DNA of 64,000 nt from Litoditis marina (Eukaryota; Nematoda; Chromadorea; Rhabditida; Rhabditidae). The DNA lies in the NCBI GenBank assembly GCA_964036275.1, contig OZ038434.1, positions 22,929,879 through 22,993,878 on the forward strand, in the 5' to 3' direction. The notes below the pieces were generated by a model, which saw only the letters and a program-made list of their open reading frames with translations, searched no databases and was not told the DNA's origin. Position 1 is the first letter of the stretch, and the number at the start of each line of letters is the position of its first letter. Position numbers and translations under genes: made by a program. Below, piece by piece: positions 1 through 11,456 of the stretch.

Positions 1-8
1 GTCTTTTC

Positions 9-442
9 CATTCCTACTGAAACTCCTACAGTAGGATTACGAAACTTCCAGTTAGTTCTCAATCATGTGAATGTCATCCGACATGTGAGTATAGTTCGTT
101 TCATTCCCACTGAGACCCGTTGGCATCGTGCCAAGATTTTTGGATGCGTATTTCTCAGAGAAAACATGAGTATTCTGAAGTCATTTTTCGTTTACGTGTT
201 CTTATGAAACTGAACAATCGATAACAGAAATTTGCAGTTTTTTGAATAACTACAGAGTGGGGAAAATTTGACTGGAATATTCATTGGCACGCTGCCAAGT
301 CTCAGTGGGAATGACCGGAACTATAGCCCTATTACAATACGTGTTTCAAAAGTTTCTTCGAATACATTGTAGACTATAGTGTTGGAAGCAATCCATATAA
401 AGTTGGATCACCTACTGTGGGAGTCTCAGTAGGAATGGTATG
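9..442. mobile_element. Inverted-repeat element (family F) split by a family D element
   Basis: The left arm (CATTCCTACTGAAACTCCTA, from about 8) and right arm (GGAGTCTCAGTAGGAATG, to about 437) are inverted repeats. A complete family D element (90-325) sits inside. Other family F copies or parts lie at about 9333-9554, 53240-53330 and 53869-54395. No coding capacity is seen, so it is a MITE-like non-autonomous element. Confidence 0.6.
90..325. mobile_element. MITE-like element family D, copy 1
   Basis: Begins TATAGTTCG and ends CGGAACTATA, with inner inverted arms ATTCCCACTGAGAC and GTCTCAGTGGGAAT and GGCA..TGCCAA motifs. It is about 236 bp and nested in a family F element. Related copies lie at 2194-2428 and 58322-58551. 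Confidence 0.65.
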
Positions 443-1250
443 AAGTATACATATTCCCTATTCACGCATAACCCGGCAAACACACAATCAGTGTTCGAGA
501 CCGTTTCATACTATTCCCGTTTTTTCTTCTCCTCCACGTGACTTTTAAATTCAATTCTGTTGTACATCGGGGTCATACTCCTTTTCTTTCTGATGTGAAC
601 TCCTCCTACCGTACGACTGCCAAACTTCTACTTGATTTTCAATCAGTTCTCTAATTTCTTTGGGAATTTCAGTATTTTCGCTTCCAATTTTGTACCAGTC
701 CAACATTTGGTGCTCGCTTTCACCAGAAAGCAACTACTCTAGCCAAGGTTACTGTAGATGTACTGACAACTATATCTTATTCATTTGTCGATTTATCGTG
801 CACTCGACCACATATATGTTAGGGGAGGGGGGGAGGGGATAGATAATCTAGCCGGGGTCATCGACTGTCTGTGCTACTCTTTGGGTAAGCCGAAGGGGTC
901 ACAGAGGAGCGAGAGACAATGGGATTTCGAGAGACGCAGACTAGAGGTCAGGTCGTTTCTCGTGACGACGCCAGGCAGTAAGATAAGAGGAAGGAGAGAG
1001 AGCAAGGGAGAAGAGAGACTCAGAGATGCAGACGGGACGCCAAAACAATCAGAGGTCAGGTGACTAACGGCAGCGATGGGATAAACAATCGGGGAGGTTA
1101 GCAGAGGGACCTTCCACTGCGTGCATTTTCATAATGTTCGCTGTACTAAGAACTACCATACAAGAAACGTAACTGTTTGTTACTACAACTACAACCCAAC
1201 AAACCTTTGTTCGGTCGGAAAAACCATAAGTGGAAGTTATTGGAACATAC

Positions 1251-4200
1251 CTTGGTATCGAGTAATGAGGCCGCACGTGGACGGTTGTTGGTTCTCGTCG
1301 TTCCAAGTTGTCTCGTTCGAAACCTGAATACGAGCATGAAAATCGAGGTTGTTTACCTTACAAAGTATTTCACAACTTTGAGGTTGAACGTTGTGATATA
1401 ACAATTAATCGAAATAATATTGACAATCCGCGTTTTCTCTGCATAACAGTCGAAATGTTAATCTGTTTCAAGAACTATAGGTGGACTTCTATAGTAGGAA
1501 CGAACAAAACGACCTGTTCTTTTTGAAAGTTAAAAACTATGTAGGTACTAGCTAACGCCTTTATTATCACAAGCAATCGAGTACATTTTCGAGAAAGTCA
1601 GCATGGATACTGGAGTCCATATAAATACTTCTTATGTTTTTCGGTTCTATTGTGTTCTAGAATTAAAACTTTGTAAGTTTTCTATTTTTACGAACCTTTT
1701 TCATATTGAGTCCGGCCACGAATTGGGCGTTGTGAATAGCATTACAGATGGAGTCTGTGTCTCCGTTGAACAGCATTACCTGGAATGGAGAACAATTGTA
1801 GTTTCGTAGTCCACGGAACATCAAAAGTTGGTTAAATAAGGATGGTAGTTTGACCTGGATACACAGCAGACTTCTTAAATTATCAAACTAAACAACAAAG
1901 TATAACGATAGAGGAGTTCACAATAGGAAATCGGACTGTTATAGTAAATTGTAGTGTGGTCTGCTGTGTTTGTAGTTTGATCTCACTGCGTTTCAGTCGA
2001 CATTTGTCATATCTGCTGGAGTTCAAACTACAACTCAGCCATTGTCCTCTTCCAAGAAATATGTATCGTGCTAGCTGACTGTCGCGTACACTGTGACCAT
2101 GAGTAGTAGTTTGGTCTTGAATCATGACTTGAAAAATAAATTAATTATAAGGTTCGCTCTTCCGAAACTGATCCTATACGGCGTATGATGTTCTATAGTT
2201 CTGGTCATTCCCACTGAGACTTGGCAGCGTGCCAATGAATATTCGAGGTTATTTTTCACCACTTTGGAGCTTTCCGAGAAACTGCAAATCTCTGTTAGGG
2301 GTTCTTCTGTTTCATAAGAACACTAAAAGAAAAAAGTTCTTAGAATACTCATGTTTACTCTGAGAAATGGTCATCCGGAAACCTTGACAAGCTGCCATCA
2401 GGTCTCAGTGCGTATGAAACGGACTATATCTCTGCTGTGTTTGTCGGATGAACTTCCTTACCGGTCAAAACCCAAATGATATGGAGTTCAAACTACAACA
2501 CGAGTTCAGTCCCGATAAAAAACGGCGAACATCACTATAGAACATCTGCCTGGCCAACACAATATGTGAGATTCGTTAAAGTTGTAGTTTGATCTCAGTT
2601 CAGGATTCGGAGAAACTGCTTGACCCACCCTTTTCTTCGCATCCATCACCGTTTTCACATTGGCCGCCTGATTCAGATAATGACTTTCTCCGAAATCATA
2701 CTGCGCGGCAATCGCGTCACTAAATGATGCTTGTAAATGTTGATACTGATAATAATAATAAGAATAATAATGTATTTTTGTAGAGTTTTTAGCCCCACAG
2801 GAAAACTGCCCAATGTTTGGTTTTTATGGTAGGATGCGCTCTTTCAAACCGTTATTAAAGGAGACCGGAGCACAACTTGATTAGAGGTTTGTTTCGGGCT
2901 TCTTTTAACTGTATTGAGATCAGAGAGGACAAATAACTCGTATATTAGTTTGATCAGTCCACGTGACATTCACATGACAATGCCGCGCGAAACGCAACGC
3001 GTCCAATCGAAAGTAGGATACAGCAGCTTTGCGAGAAACCATGTTGCTCTCCGGTCTCCTTTAAATTTTTCATAGCTTCTGTTATTACACTGTCAGTAGT
3101 ACCAGTTGACCAAATAATTGCGTACCAAATAAATGATTTCGTACCAAGTAACTTTATTGTACTGTAAGAGTGGTAGTAGAAATGGAATGGACTATACACT
3201 TACTTGCAGCTCTGATACTTTGGTACAGAATCCGGTATATTCAAAGCCTTTCGGAGGTCATCTCTTTGCAGGTATACGGTAGAATCATTGTAATGGTAAC
3301 AGGAGGGGAGTTGCTGGAAAAAAGATTGAAGTATGTTTATACCAATCATAACAATTGTTATTATTATCATTACATCAATATATCATTCCAAAATTGGCAT
3401 TCTTGAAGATTACCGTTGTTTTTGAGTGTTACAACACTAATCTCATAATCAATTTGATTCTGTTAACTACTATACTACTGTTAACTATTCCAAGTGGATG
3501 CAATGAATTCGGTCTAGGCTTGCTCAGAACGTAAAACGAATGTTTGTTGTGTTTTGAAATACACATTCGGTGAATTTGTATATTCTGAAAACGTTGACTA
3601 TTTCTCATATACATTTAAAATAAAGGACGATTATGTGGACCAATCCCGTGTGAACTGTCCTTTAAACTGCCATTGAAAAATGTATTGCAGTTCAAAGGAC
3701 TGAAACGTTGCGATTGGACCACATAATCGTCCTTCTTTAAAGGATGTTCATAATATTTACACTTCAATCAACTCACATCAGCCTTGATGGCGGGGAATCT
3801 GCTTCTGAGATGATTTTGTAGTATTGTACTTTGGTATCCCATTTGATGCGGATCGTCGGACGGATATTTGTAACACGAATAATACAGGAAATACGGGTCC
3901 AGTCCGGTATAGTAGTTCGCTTGAGACAAGTAAGAAGCCTGGTAGAAAACGTGGTTTCATTTATTTGTATTTCTTCATTATTCATTGATCGCCAACATAT
4001 TCCTTTATTTCGGTTCATGTAAAGTCTTTGTTCCGTGTGAAAAGTATTATTGTCCCAATATTCATTCTTCTGTTGTGTGTTGTTCATTTATTGTTCCAAT
4101 ATTCATTCTTCTGTTGTGCTAAACTTAATTCTTGGTCTCTTTTTAAAGGTTACCTCAGAATAGCATGGGTTGCTCTCGTTCAGTGTCATACTGTAGAAAT

Positions 4201-7200
4201 CGCAACCGTCCACGTAGTTAGCCGTGGAGCAGCATTTGGCCATCGCATTACGGTAATATCTGAGAATTCGATTCTAATCAGGGCGTGTTTATGTCATAAC
4301 TTATTTTAGTATTTTAATAAAGAAGTTAAAAAGTTTCGACTGAAAAGGAACGGGATCAAACTACAAAAACAGCTGGGTAGGGCAATATAGGCTCGATCCG
4401 GAGCCACTCAACCCTAGTTGTCAACGAGTTGGAGACAAACCACAGACTCTAAGAAGTTGTGTAGTGTACATCTGTTAGCAACGTCCGAAAATGAATTGTT
4501 GATACAAATTTTTTATATATGAATTTAAAAGTGTGTAATAGTGAATTCACGACGTACGGAAAACGATAACCTGTATTGTTCGGTTTGCAAGTTCGCATGT
4601 AGAAGCGTATTATAATATTAATAGTTTCAAGAAAGTTTTGTGGAAAAAGTAACTTTTTCCAACTAACTCCTCATCAACAAATCCGTGGTTGTAATTGAAA
4701 TGAACCCCGCTGTTCAGGTTCAATTTATCGTCCACACAGCCATTTCCTATCGCCATTCCCTAGAAATAGAATGGATGAAATACACGTTGTATTTACTATT
4801 TACATGTTCATTCACGTTGATCATTATTCATCCATCATACGTTGAAAACATGTTTCTATTCTAAATAGTGAATAGAACAAGCATTAATCAACATAAACAA
4901 ATACACAAATGCGTACCATGAAATGTGGGAAGTTGGAGTCGTTCGTCAGTCGAGCCGATAACATGGGTACGTAGGTTCCCCCGTACGACTCCCCCGCCAC
5001 ATAGAAACTGTTGTTCTTTCGCTCCGGAAACTTCTGGAAAGGAATTTTCAGGTTTTCCCTATTTAAAACAAATGGAGATTGTACTTTCCGATAATTGAAA
5101 AACGACGTTATTGTTCGTACCATATGTATTTGTGTCATAGAAACTGTTTCGCTCACGAAATTTCTGGAAAGAACAACTTTTTGTTCAGAAATTTGTTGTG
5201 GAAACTTTACAAAATTGTTTTTGTTTATCAGGACTCTATCATTTGGTATTATTGGTATTGGTGGTTTAATATTATAAATAGTTTCCGATTATTAATCGGA
5301 AACATAATATAAATTAACCCAATTCTATTTACAATCTTACTTTTCATACGTTTAATCGTATTGGCTGTAATGGATTATTTAATCCGATTTGAGCGATAAG
5401 CGCAAATGATAAAATATCATCAAAAAAAGTACAATGACAAATAAATGATGCAACTTTTAAACAAATGATCCCACGGATGGGCTATTCTCTATATTTTGTA
5501 CTGTAATTATATATGTACGAATGACGAGAACTATAGTGGGTGCCAAATTTATAAATTTCTGTTTCTCGCCGGAATCGAAGCTGCGAGCAAAAGTTTCGTA
5601 GCAGGGCGCGAACAACTGCGCTATTATAGAACGTAGGCAGAAAGCTTTGGAATCGAACACAAGCGTGCGTACACAGCGGAAAGTGAGATGAACAGTACCC
5701 TCCCGCCTTTCCGTTGGCAACGACTAAATACGTGAGCGGAACTTTAGTGGTTGTGGTCAGACTACAAGTCAAACTACAAACTACACGTACAGAAACCACT
5801 CTGCAATTGCCAGATAGTTTTTTACAAGTCAAACTACAAGTCAAACTACATAATTCAAACTGAAAGTAAGATATATACTTGCCTGAAACCATTTTGCGAT
5901 TGCGATATGGTTCACTTCTGACCGAAGTTCAAACTAAAAGCTTGTATACACCAAAATGAGCTTGTCAGACTACAAACTACACTTGCCTGGAACCATTTTG
6001 CGATTGCCAGATGATTGTCGTTTGCAACCTCGTCGTCGGTATACTTCCAGTCGGATTGGTTGCCGGTTCTAATGGAGAAACCCACACCGGCAGGGGCATC
6101 CAGGTAGATGATGGACACATTCTGAGAGAGAATTAGTGAAAGAGAGAGAGGGGGAGAGAGGGGGGAGGGAGGGGAGAGAGGGGAGAGAGAGAGGGGGAGG
6201 GAGACCAGATGATTGTCGTTTGCAACCTCGTCGTCGGTATACTTCCAGTCGGATTGGTTGCCGGTTCTAATGGAGAAACCCACACCGGCAGGGGCATCCA
6301 GGTAGATGATGAACACATTCTGAGAGAGAATTAGTGAAAGAGAGAGAGGGGGAGAGGGGGGAGAGAGGGGAGAGAGGGGAGAGAGAGAGGGGGAGGGAGA
6401 CCAGATGATTGTCGTTTGCAACCTCGTCGTCGGTATACTTCCAGTCGGATTGGTTGCCGGTTCTAATGGAGAAATCGACACCGGCAGGGGCATCCAGATA
6501 GACGATGGACACATTCTGAGAGAGAATTTGAGAAAGAGAGAGAGGGGGAGAGGGAGGGAGAGGGAGAGAGGGAGGAAGAGAGAGGGGAGGGTGCGAGAGA
6601 GCGAGAGAGAGAACAGCATTAGAGAGAGGGAGAGAAAGGGGAAAGAGATTGTGAAAAATAGTGCCACATACCCTGTTCCAAGTCCACGGGTTTCTATGCA
6701 CAGTGTCACCGAAATCGTGGGTTCTGAATAAGAAACAGAATAATAAATGAATCGTAAAATATCAATTACTCTATTCTTAGGATATACTTTCATTATGTTT
6801 GAGATCAAGTGGTGGAACAGTTATTCGTCTTTCTAGCGTCGAACCAGTACGGTTCTGAATGACAGTTTTGAAAAGGAGCTAATTCATAATTGGCCCAAAA
6901 AGTTGAAACTAACTACAAACTTCAACTAGTACAACTACAAAACAACTACAAAACTAATATTTAATACTGAATAGTGCTACCTATAAGGTCCCATTTCCAC
7001 AAAAAGTCCTTCCAGGGAAGAACAGCCGGGACCTCCATTCAACCAAAGGACCAAAGGGTCAGTTGACGGGTCGTTTTCCGACTCAATGTACCTAAATGTA
7101 GGGGAGTTCATGGAGCAGTTCATGACGCGTATCGACAGAAAGTGACCTTAATTGCCTCCTTAATCCCTCATCACACAAATGTTGTAGTTTGATCTCGATA

Positions 7201-7719
7201 CAAACTTACCGAGAAGGATCAAACTACAAAAACAGCCGGTTAGGGCACCCCGCGTGCTTCGGAGAAACCTGACCCTGTGTACTCATCCAGTAATGAACAG
7301 TCTCTGTGGAAGAAGGCTATTATTTGGATAGTTTCTAATACTCATGTCATTCCGAACCCAACACACACGAAATCCACCAGTAAAGTGTTCGAGAGAATTC
7401 ACTTCTATAGCAGCATGATAATACGAGTAACTCTCCTCAACTCGTACAGATTTGTTACGGTCTAGAAGTTATTCTCTTAGAAGTTATTCTCAGTTATTCA
7501 GGTTTATTGTTTTTGCTGTTTTTCGACACTTTTGAATGAATAGTCATGTAAATAGACCAACCAGTAGTATAGAGCCTTTGTGTTCGAGATATTGAGATAT
7601 CCTGAGTACTGTTTCGATCTCATTGGCTCCACGAGATTGGGCAGTGACGAGATCAGCTCGGCATCGGGAGCACATAGATAGGGGGAAGCGAAGAGAGAAA
7701 GCAGAAAGGCACCCAACAT
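1251..7719 (-). CDS. Lysosomal-type serine carboxypeptidase (cathepsin A family, peptidase S10), 3' end not found
   Basis: Secreted or lysosomal enzyme removing C-terminal residues from peptides. Exons on the minus strand: 7562-7719, 6981-7091, 6672-6723, 5987-6121, 4917-5033, about 4654/4664-4759, 4154-4259, 3777-3938, 3204-3313, 2629-2745, 1696-1779 and 1251-1323. The start at 7719 follows TTTGCCAG|A, an acceptor-like site. A signal peptide ([15 protein letters not shown]) leads into family landmarks in order: [22 protein letters not shown] (oxyanion region), [11 protein letters not shown], the catalytic-Ser motif [32 protein letters not shown], and [10 protein letters not shown] with the catalytic Asp. 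The exon with the catalytic His (usually GxGHMVP) was not found and may lie left of the window. About 444 residues are covered against a usual 450-500. Two junctions (4654/4259 and 3204/2745) do not close in frame with canonical sites. The fourth exon has two extra upstream copies. Introns are full of inverted-repeat elements. Confidence 0.92.
2194..2428. mobile_element. MITE-like element family D, copy 2
   Basis: Same TATAGTTC...ACTATA ends and CATTCCCACTGAGAC arm as copy 1, about 235 bp. It lies in the carboxypeptidase intron between exons 1696-1779 and 2629-2745. Confidence 0.65.
2857..3063. mobile_element. Inverted-repeat element (family G)
   Basis: Terminal arms AAAGGAGACCGGAG and CTCTCCGGTCTCCTTT are inverted, about 207 bp apart. 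It sits in a carboxypeptidase intron. Only one copy was noticed in this window. Confidence 0.5.
3621..3740. mobile_element. Palindromic element family A, copy 1
   Basis: About 120 bp and nearly palindromic over its full length. Outer arms read CGATTATGTGGNCCAATC and GATTGGNCCACATAATCG, with inner arms CCTTTAAACTGC and GCAGTTCAAAGG. It lies in a carboxypeptidase intron. Seven copies were found in the window. Confidence 0.75.
5532..5728 (-). mobile_element. 197-bp tRNA-like repeat, copy 1
   Basis: Begins TATAGT and ends ACTAAA, a decayed ACTATA. On the minus strand it holds a tRNA-like stretch with a box A-like segment (TAGCGCAGTTGTTCG) and a degraded box B (GCTTCGATTCC). It lies in a carboxypeptidase intron. 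It is exactly the same length as the copies at 53005 and 55446. It could be a tRNA-derived SINE or a MITE that captured a tRNA promoter. Confidence 0.6.
6206..6319 (-). other. Extra copy B of carboxypeptidase exon 4
   Basis: 114 nt, 38 codons, encoding nearly the same peptide as the first 38 codons of exon 5987-6121 ([16 protein letters not shown] and onward to the VANDNHL end). It has an intact TCAG acceptor. It ends at CATCTG|GT, so it lacks the last 21 nt of the full exon (AIAKWFQ). It is part of a tandem unit of about 197 bp that also contains a purine-rich run on the plus strand (CT in the transcript). It is open and in phase 0-0, so it could be included without a frameshift, but the donor (CTGgtctcc) is weak. 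Confidence 0.75.
6402..6515 (-). other. Extra copy A of carboxypeptidase exon 4
   Basis: The first of the three copies in transcript order, 114 nt. It differs from the other two by substitutions ([11 protein letters not shown] instead of GVGFS, and IVY instead of IIY). It shares the acceptor and the truncated CATCTG|GT end with copy B. The divergence between copies argues against an assembly error. Confidence 0.75.
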
Positions 7720-9964
7720 TCTGGCAAATAGAGAATATACAAGTTCTTTATTGAGCACGTGACTTTCCACACTGATCTAAGGCAGTTTTACAGCCGTGGG
7801 AAACTTCTGTCATATGAAGATTTTCCAATTTTAGTTGTAGTTTGATGCCGCTACACGTCATACTTTGTTTATTTCAATACAACCATGACAGTGATCAGAG
7901 AACATAGAAGTATCTTTAGAGGGGGAGGGCCCGTAGAATAGAAACTAGGCATGGGTGAGCTTTATTACCAGCTCATGCGGTCCACCATGAGAATACCGCG
8001 CCGATAGGGATCGAACCCTGATGTTTTGAGTGCTAGCGCGCACACAACCAATCGACCACTCGGTCCAATTGTAGTTTAATTTATGTTTTCGACCGAAACG
8101 CAACGGGATCTAACTACAAACACAGCGGGATAGAGAAACAAACATAGAATGGTAAGGCCTTGGTGAGAGCGCACCAAATACATAATACTACTTCTGAGAA
8201 AAACTTTGTAGAAATGCTGGAATTCTAATTTGATAACAATGCACAAAAGAAGTCTTGAGAAAACCTCGAATCCAAGTAGGGGCTCCGTTCTTTTTTGAAA
8301 AAGATCGAATGCGTTTGGGAACTGTGGATTTGTTATCAGTAGCATATCGGATTGATGACAACGTGAACTGATAAACACTAGCTAAGAAAAACGAGAGAGA
8401 TAGAAAGGAAAAGAAAAAGAAAAAGAGAGAGAGAAGAGAAAAATAGGGAGATAGAGAGGGATAGAAAGAGAAAGAAAGCGGCGAAAGGGGTATAAAGTTT
8501 TTGCGCTAGAAATTAGTCATTAAAAAAGATGCCGACTAAATATAAGTTTGTCATAGGCAGCGTTTTCATATTGAACTTCCTATCTCTACCTTCTCCGAAT
8601 CTAAACCATTCAAGTTGGTTCTCGATCTTTTCTACACCATCATTTAGGGTTTTTCCCTGAAGCTGTGCTATACAGTGTAAACTTCCCTATTATAGCTGTG
8701 TTTGTACTTTTCCCATTGTTTTTCCGAGAAGTATGGTGTGTGTCGAGATCAAACTAAAGCATATCCTAAACATCATTTCTCTACGGGTTTCTTTCAATTC
8801 TAGGGGTTCGTCCCTTCTGATGTGTTTGTAGTTTGTTTCAGTCAACATCAAACTACAACCTCGATACGTTTCGTTCAATTCATCTCATGGTCTTCACTTG
8901 GTAGTGTTCTTCCTATAGGGCACAGCTCAAACTACAACTCTACAACCTAAACATCACTATCACAACTACATGACTCATGTCTGCTCGTTTATCCGTTATC
9001 CCACTGTAATTCGGATTACAGTGCCCCCAATTCATAACAGGAACCAATTACCCACGGCTTATAGGCAGACAGCTCGGTTCAAACTCGCATTCTATCACTA
9101 CAGTCCGCTTCCTATGTTGCAGATTCTTCCATAATAACAAAAATAATTCTATAACGCCATACTTCGCAAACACTCAGAATGACTGGCTTGTCATTGTCAC
9201 ACAATATAATTCGCTTCATACGTGGATATGCACTAATAAATTTGTGTATGATCTTTTTTTATCCGTTTTTTACTTCTTGCTGTACAACACACTATCACCA
9301 TCAGCAGCTGTTGACTCACAATATATAGTCTTTTTCATACCTAGTGAGACTCCTACAGTAATATTACGAAACTTTAAGTCTGTTCAAATAACGTAAATAG
9401 TATCGGATTGGTTGACAATTTTTACATCAGATTGTGATAACCTATTACAGTATTTCATATAATTTTCGACGAAGTTGAAGTTTGCTTTTGAACACATCCA
9501 TTGTAGAAAGCGAAAGTGTAATGTAGGAGTCTCAGTACGAATGGTGTCGACTATACCTAGATACTTTCTTAGTCCCCCCCCCGTGCTCTGTTACCTTATG
9601 CAGAAATAACCCGACACCCACTTCTTTATCTGCGTCTCCTCTATCAGCACACTATCTCACCCGATCTGCATCCTTTGCAAAGACAGAGATTTCTTTGAGT
9701 TTCTCTACGTTTTACGCGACTGATATCCATCACTTCTAGTCTTTTAGTAATAAAATATGTGATTGATTAGCACTGTGATCCCCGCCTCGTAACGGAGCGA
9801 AGTGAATGCATAAATGTTGAATTATATAAATATGTAAAATACATAAGTTCAGAATGCGTTCCATTATAATATATCTTCTAAGTGCACAATTATTGGAGTT
9901 TCTCCACTTTTGAAGTTACAAGTTTTATTGATTTCATCCAATCCAATTGTTCTACAACTTTAGA
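7720..9964. other. Intergenic, divergent promoters of the carboxypeptidase and secreted-protein genes
   Basis: Holds the tRNA-like sequence, several GTAGTTTGATC / GATCAAACTAC short repeats (family E), a purine-rich tract at 8390-8480 and a family F element at about 9333-9554. No convincing coding exon was seen on either strand. Confidence 0.5.
7995..8066 (-). other. tRNA-like sequence, probably a tRNA pseudogene or SINE head
   Basis: On the minus strand the order is an A-box-like GAGTGGTCGATTGG, a plausible anticodon-arm region, then GGGTTCGATCCC, a good box B and T-arm (AGGG/CCCT stem). A 7-bp acceptor stem does not form cleanly, so a functional tRNA is unlikely. It is not the same family as the 197-bp repeat. 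Confidence 0.45.
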
Positions 9965-11456
9965 ATGCGTTCCTTCGTTATTCTTTCTTCTCTCGTACTT
10001 CTCTACGTTTATGCATCGGACGAAAGCAGCGAAAGTGGCGAGTCTCTACACAAAATTCATCCGCAAGAGGTATGGTCTTGTTATTTAGTAGTGGTAACAA
10101 TGTAAATTTGTTTGTATAGATTCGTCTTAACTATAAAAGTTGAAAATTACACAGTTTCCGGTTTTTATCCGGTCTTTATTGGATAATTTTGTTGTCTACA
10201 TACTTGTTTGTATACATTACACATCACATTTTTAAACACTGGTTACAACCGTTGAAATTAACGTTATTTAAACACACTGAATGTTTTGTATTCCTACTGT
10301 AGGAGCCTGGGTAGGAATGAAAAGGACTATATTTTAAGGTGCAGGCTCGCGAGGGTCATTCCAATGAAACTGGGGAGGGATTCTGGACAAAAGGTTAGAC
10401 ATAAATTATAGTATAGGGGATAGCAATGTTGTAGTTTGAACTCGAAACACGCCATAGACATAGTTCATGAATCTCGACCAAAAAACCATGGGATCAAGCT
10501 GTATCTACAGCGTGAAAGTGCAACATTCACCGATTGGCTTGGTATGGAGAGAGCGATCCATGTAACTAAAATGTTCTTGGAAAGTGTACTATTTATGTGT
10601 CGGTTCAACACAATTGCAGATGTATCCTAGTTCACACCCTGAACAGTGCATTGATTATAGACCATAAGATAATTCTGCGTGTTGTATATAGTGGTCAAAC
10701 TACATTTTAGCTCCCTATATACTGTACCCTTTTCCCAAATCGGGCCTTTACGCCATACAGTGCATGTTTCTCTATTCCGTTGTATCTTTATATTTCCAAA
10801 ATAGATCAAACAACAACTCAGACATTGTCAAATGTATTATATAGGGCTATAGACATGAATTTTGATGTGTTTAGTGACCAAAATACAACTTAGGCATTGT
10901 CTAATTTTCAGTGAAAACTGGTCTGAGCCACGCCGGCGGCTACATCAAAGGCATCTTCCACCATAACAACGGGACCGAGTCTGGAGAATCTCACGAGGAG
11001 CACAACTTCCCGCACCATCCTCCCATGAGAAACGGTACCGGAATGGTACCTCCCGGTAACGGAACTGGAATGGTACCTCCCGGTAACGGAACCGGAATGG
11101 TACCTCCCGGTAACGGAAACCGCATGGGACCCCCTCCTCCCAAGAACACCACAGGTATGGTGTCAATCATACTGATAACCGGAGCATATTGTACATTGGA
11201 TTGGTAGTGAGAACGAACTTTCTTCACATAGAAATTTACAAGATTCGTTAAATCCCGTAATGTTCACTGAGAACGTAGAACAGAAAAACACATCACTACG
11301 TGGAGGACATCTGCTCTCTAAATCGGAAATAGCAAACGGAGTTCGGTGACAATTTTCAGTACCACCACGTTTCCTTCCAAATCGCAACCATACATTTGGT
11401 GACAGTGTAACCCATCATTATTAACTTTATTATGATTTCCAGGCAAACCTCAATAA
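9965..11456 (+). CDS. Small secreted Gly/Pro/Asn/His-rich protein with a 9-residue repeat
   Basis: Exons 9965-10069, 10912-11154 and 11443-11456. The ATG follows ACTTTAG|A, an acceptor-like site. Exon 1 encodes a signal peptide (MRSFVILSSLVLLYVYA) and an acidic Ser/Glu stretch. Exon 2 encodes a His-rich segment and three copies of NGTGMVPPG, plus KNTTG; the repeat places N-x-T glycosylation sequons at regular spacing. The last exon adds KPQ and a stop overlapping an AATAAA signal at 11452-11457. The exon 2-3 junction is in phase. The exon 1-2 junction is not: canonical splicing gives an immediate TGA, so either a small exon is missing or the boundary is shifted by one G. I recognise no family. 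The composition suggests a matrix, mucin-like or antimicrobial-type secreted protein, which is inference only. Confidence 0.6.
11031..11120 (+). repeat. 27-bp coding tandem repeat (NGTGMVPPG), 3 copies plus a partial
   Basis: Three near-identical 27-nt units, starting AACGG and ending CCTCCCGGT, with a fourth partial unit (NGN). Differences are mostly synonymous. It lies inside exon 2 of the secreted-protein gene. Confidence 0.85.

Noticed and set aside
551..733. Open frame on the minus strand as the last carboxypeptidase exon
   Set aside because: It has no GxGHMVP-like motif and no convincing acceptor in phase. It could belong to something else but cannot be assigned.
5987..6515. Regularly spaced repeats resembling a CRISPR array
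   Set aside because: The repeated unit is a coding exon with splice sites in a eukaryotic gene, and the 'spacers' are CT microsatellite.
5912..6808. A 298-codon open frame on the minus strand
   Set aside because: It runs through introns made of CT repeat and the three exon copies. The real exons use acceptor and donor sites inside it.
7995..8066. A functional tRNA gene
   Set aside because: Box A and box B are present but a seven-pair acceptor stem and a clean anticodon arm do not form.
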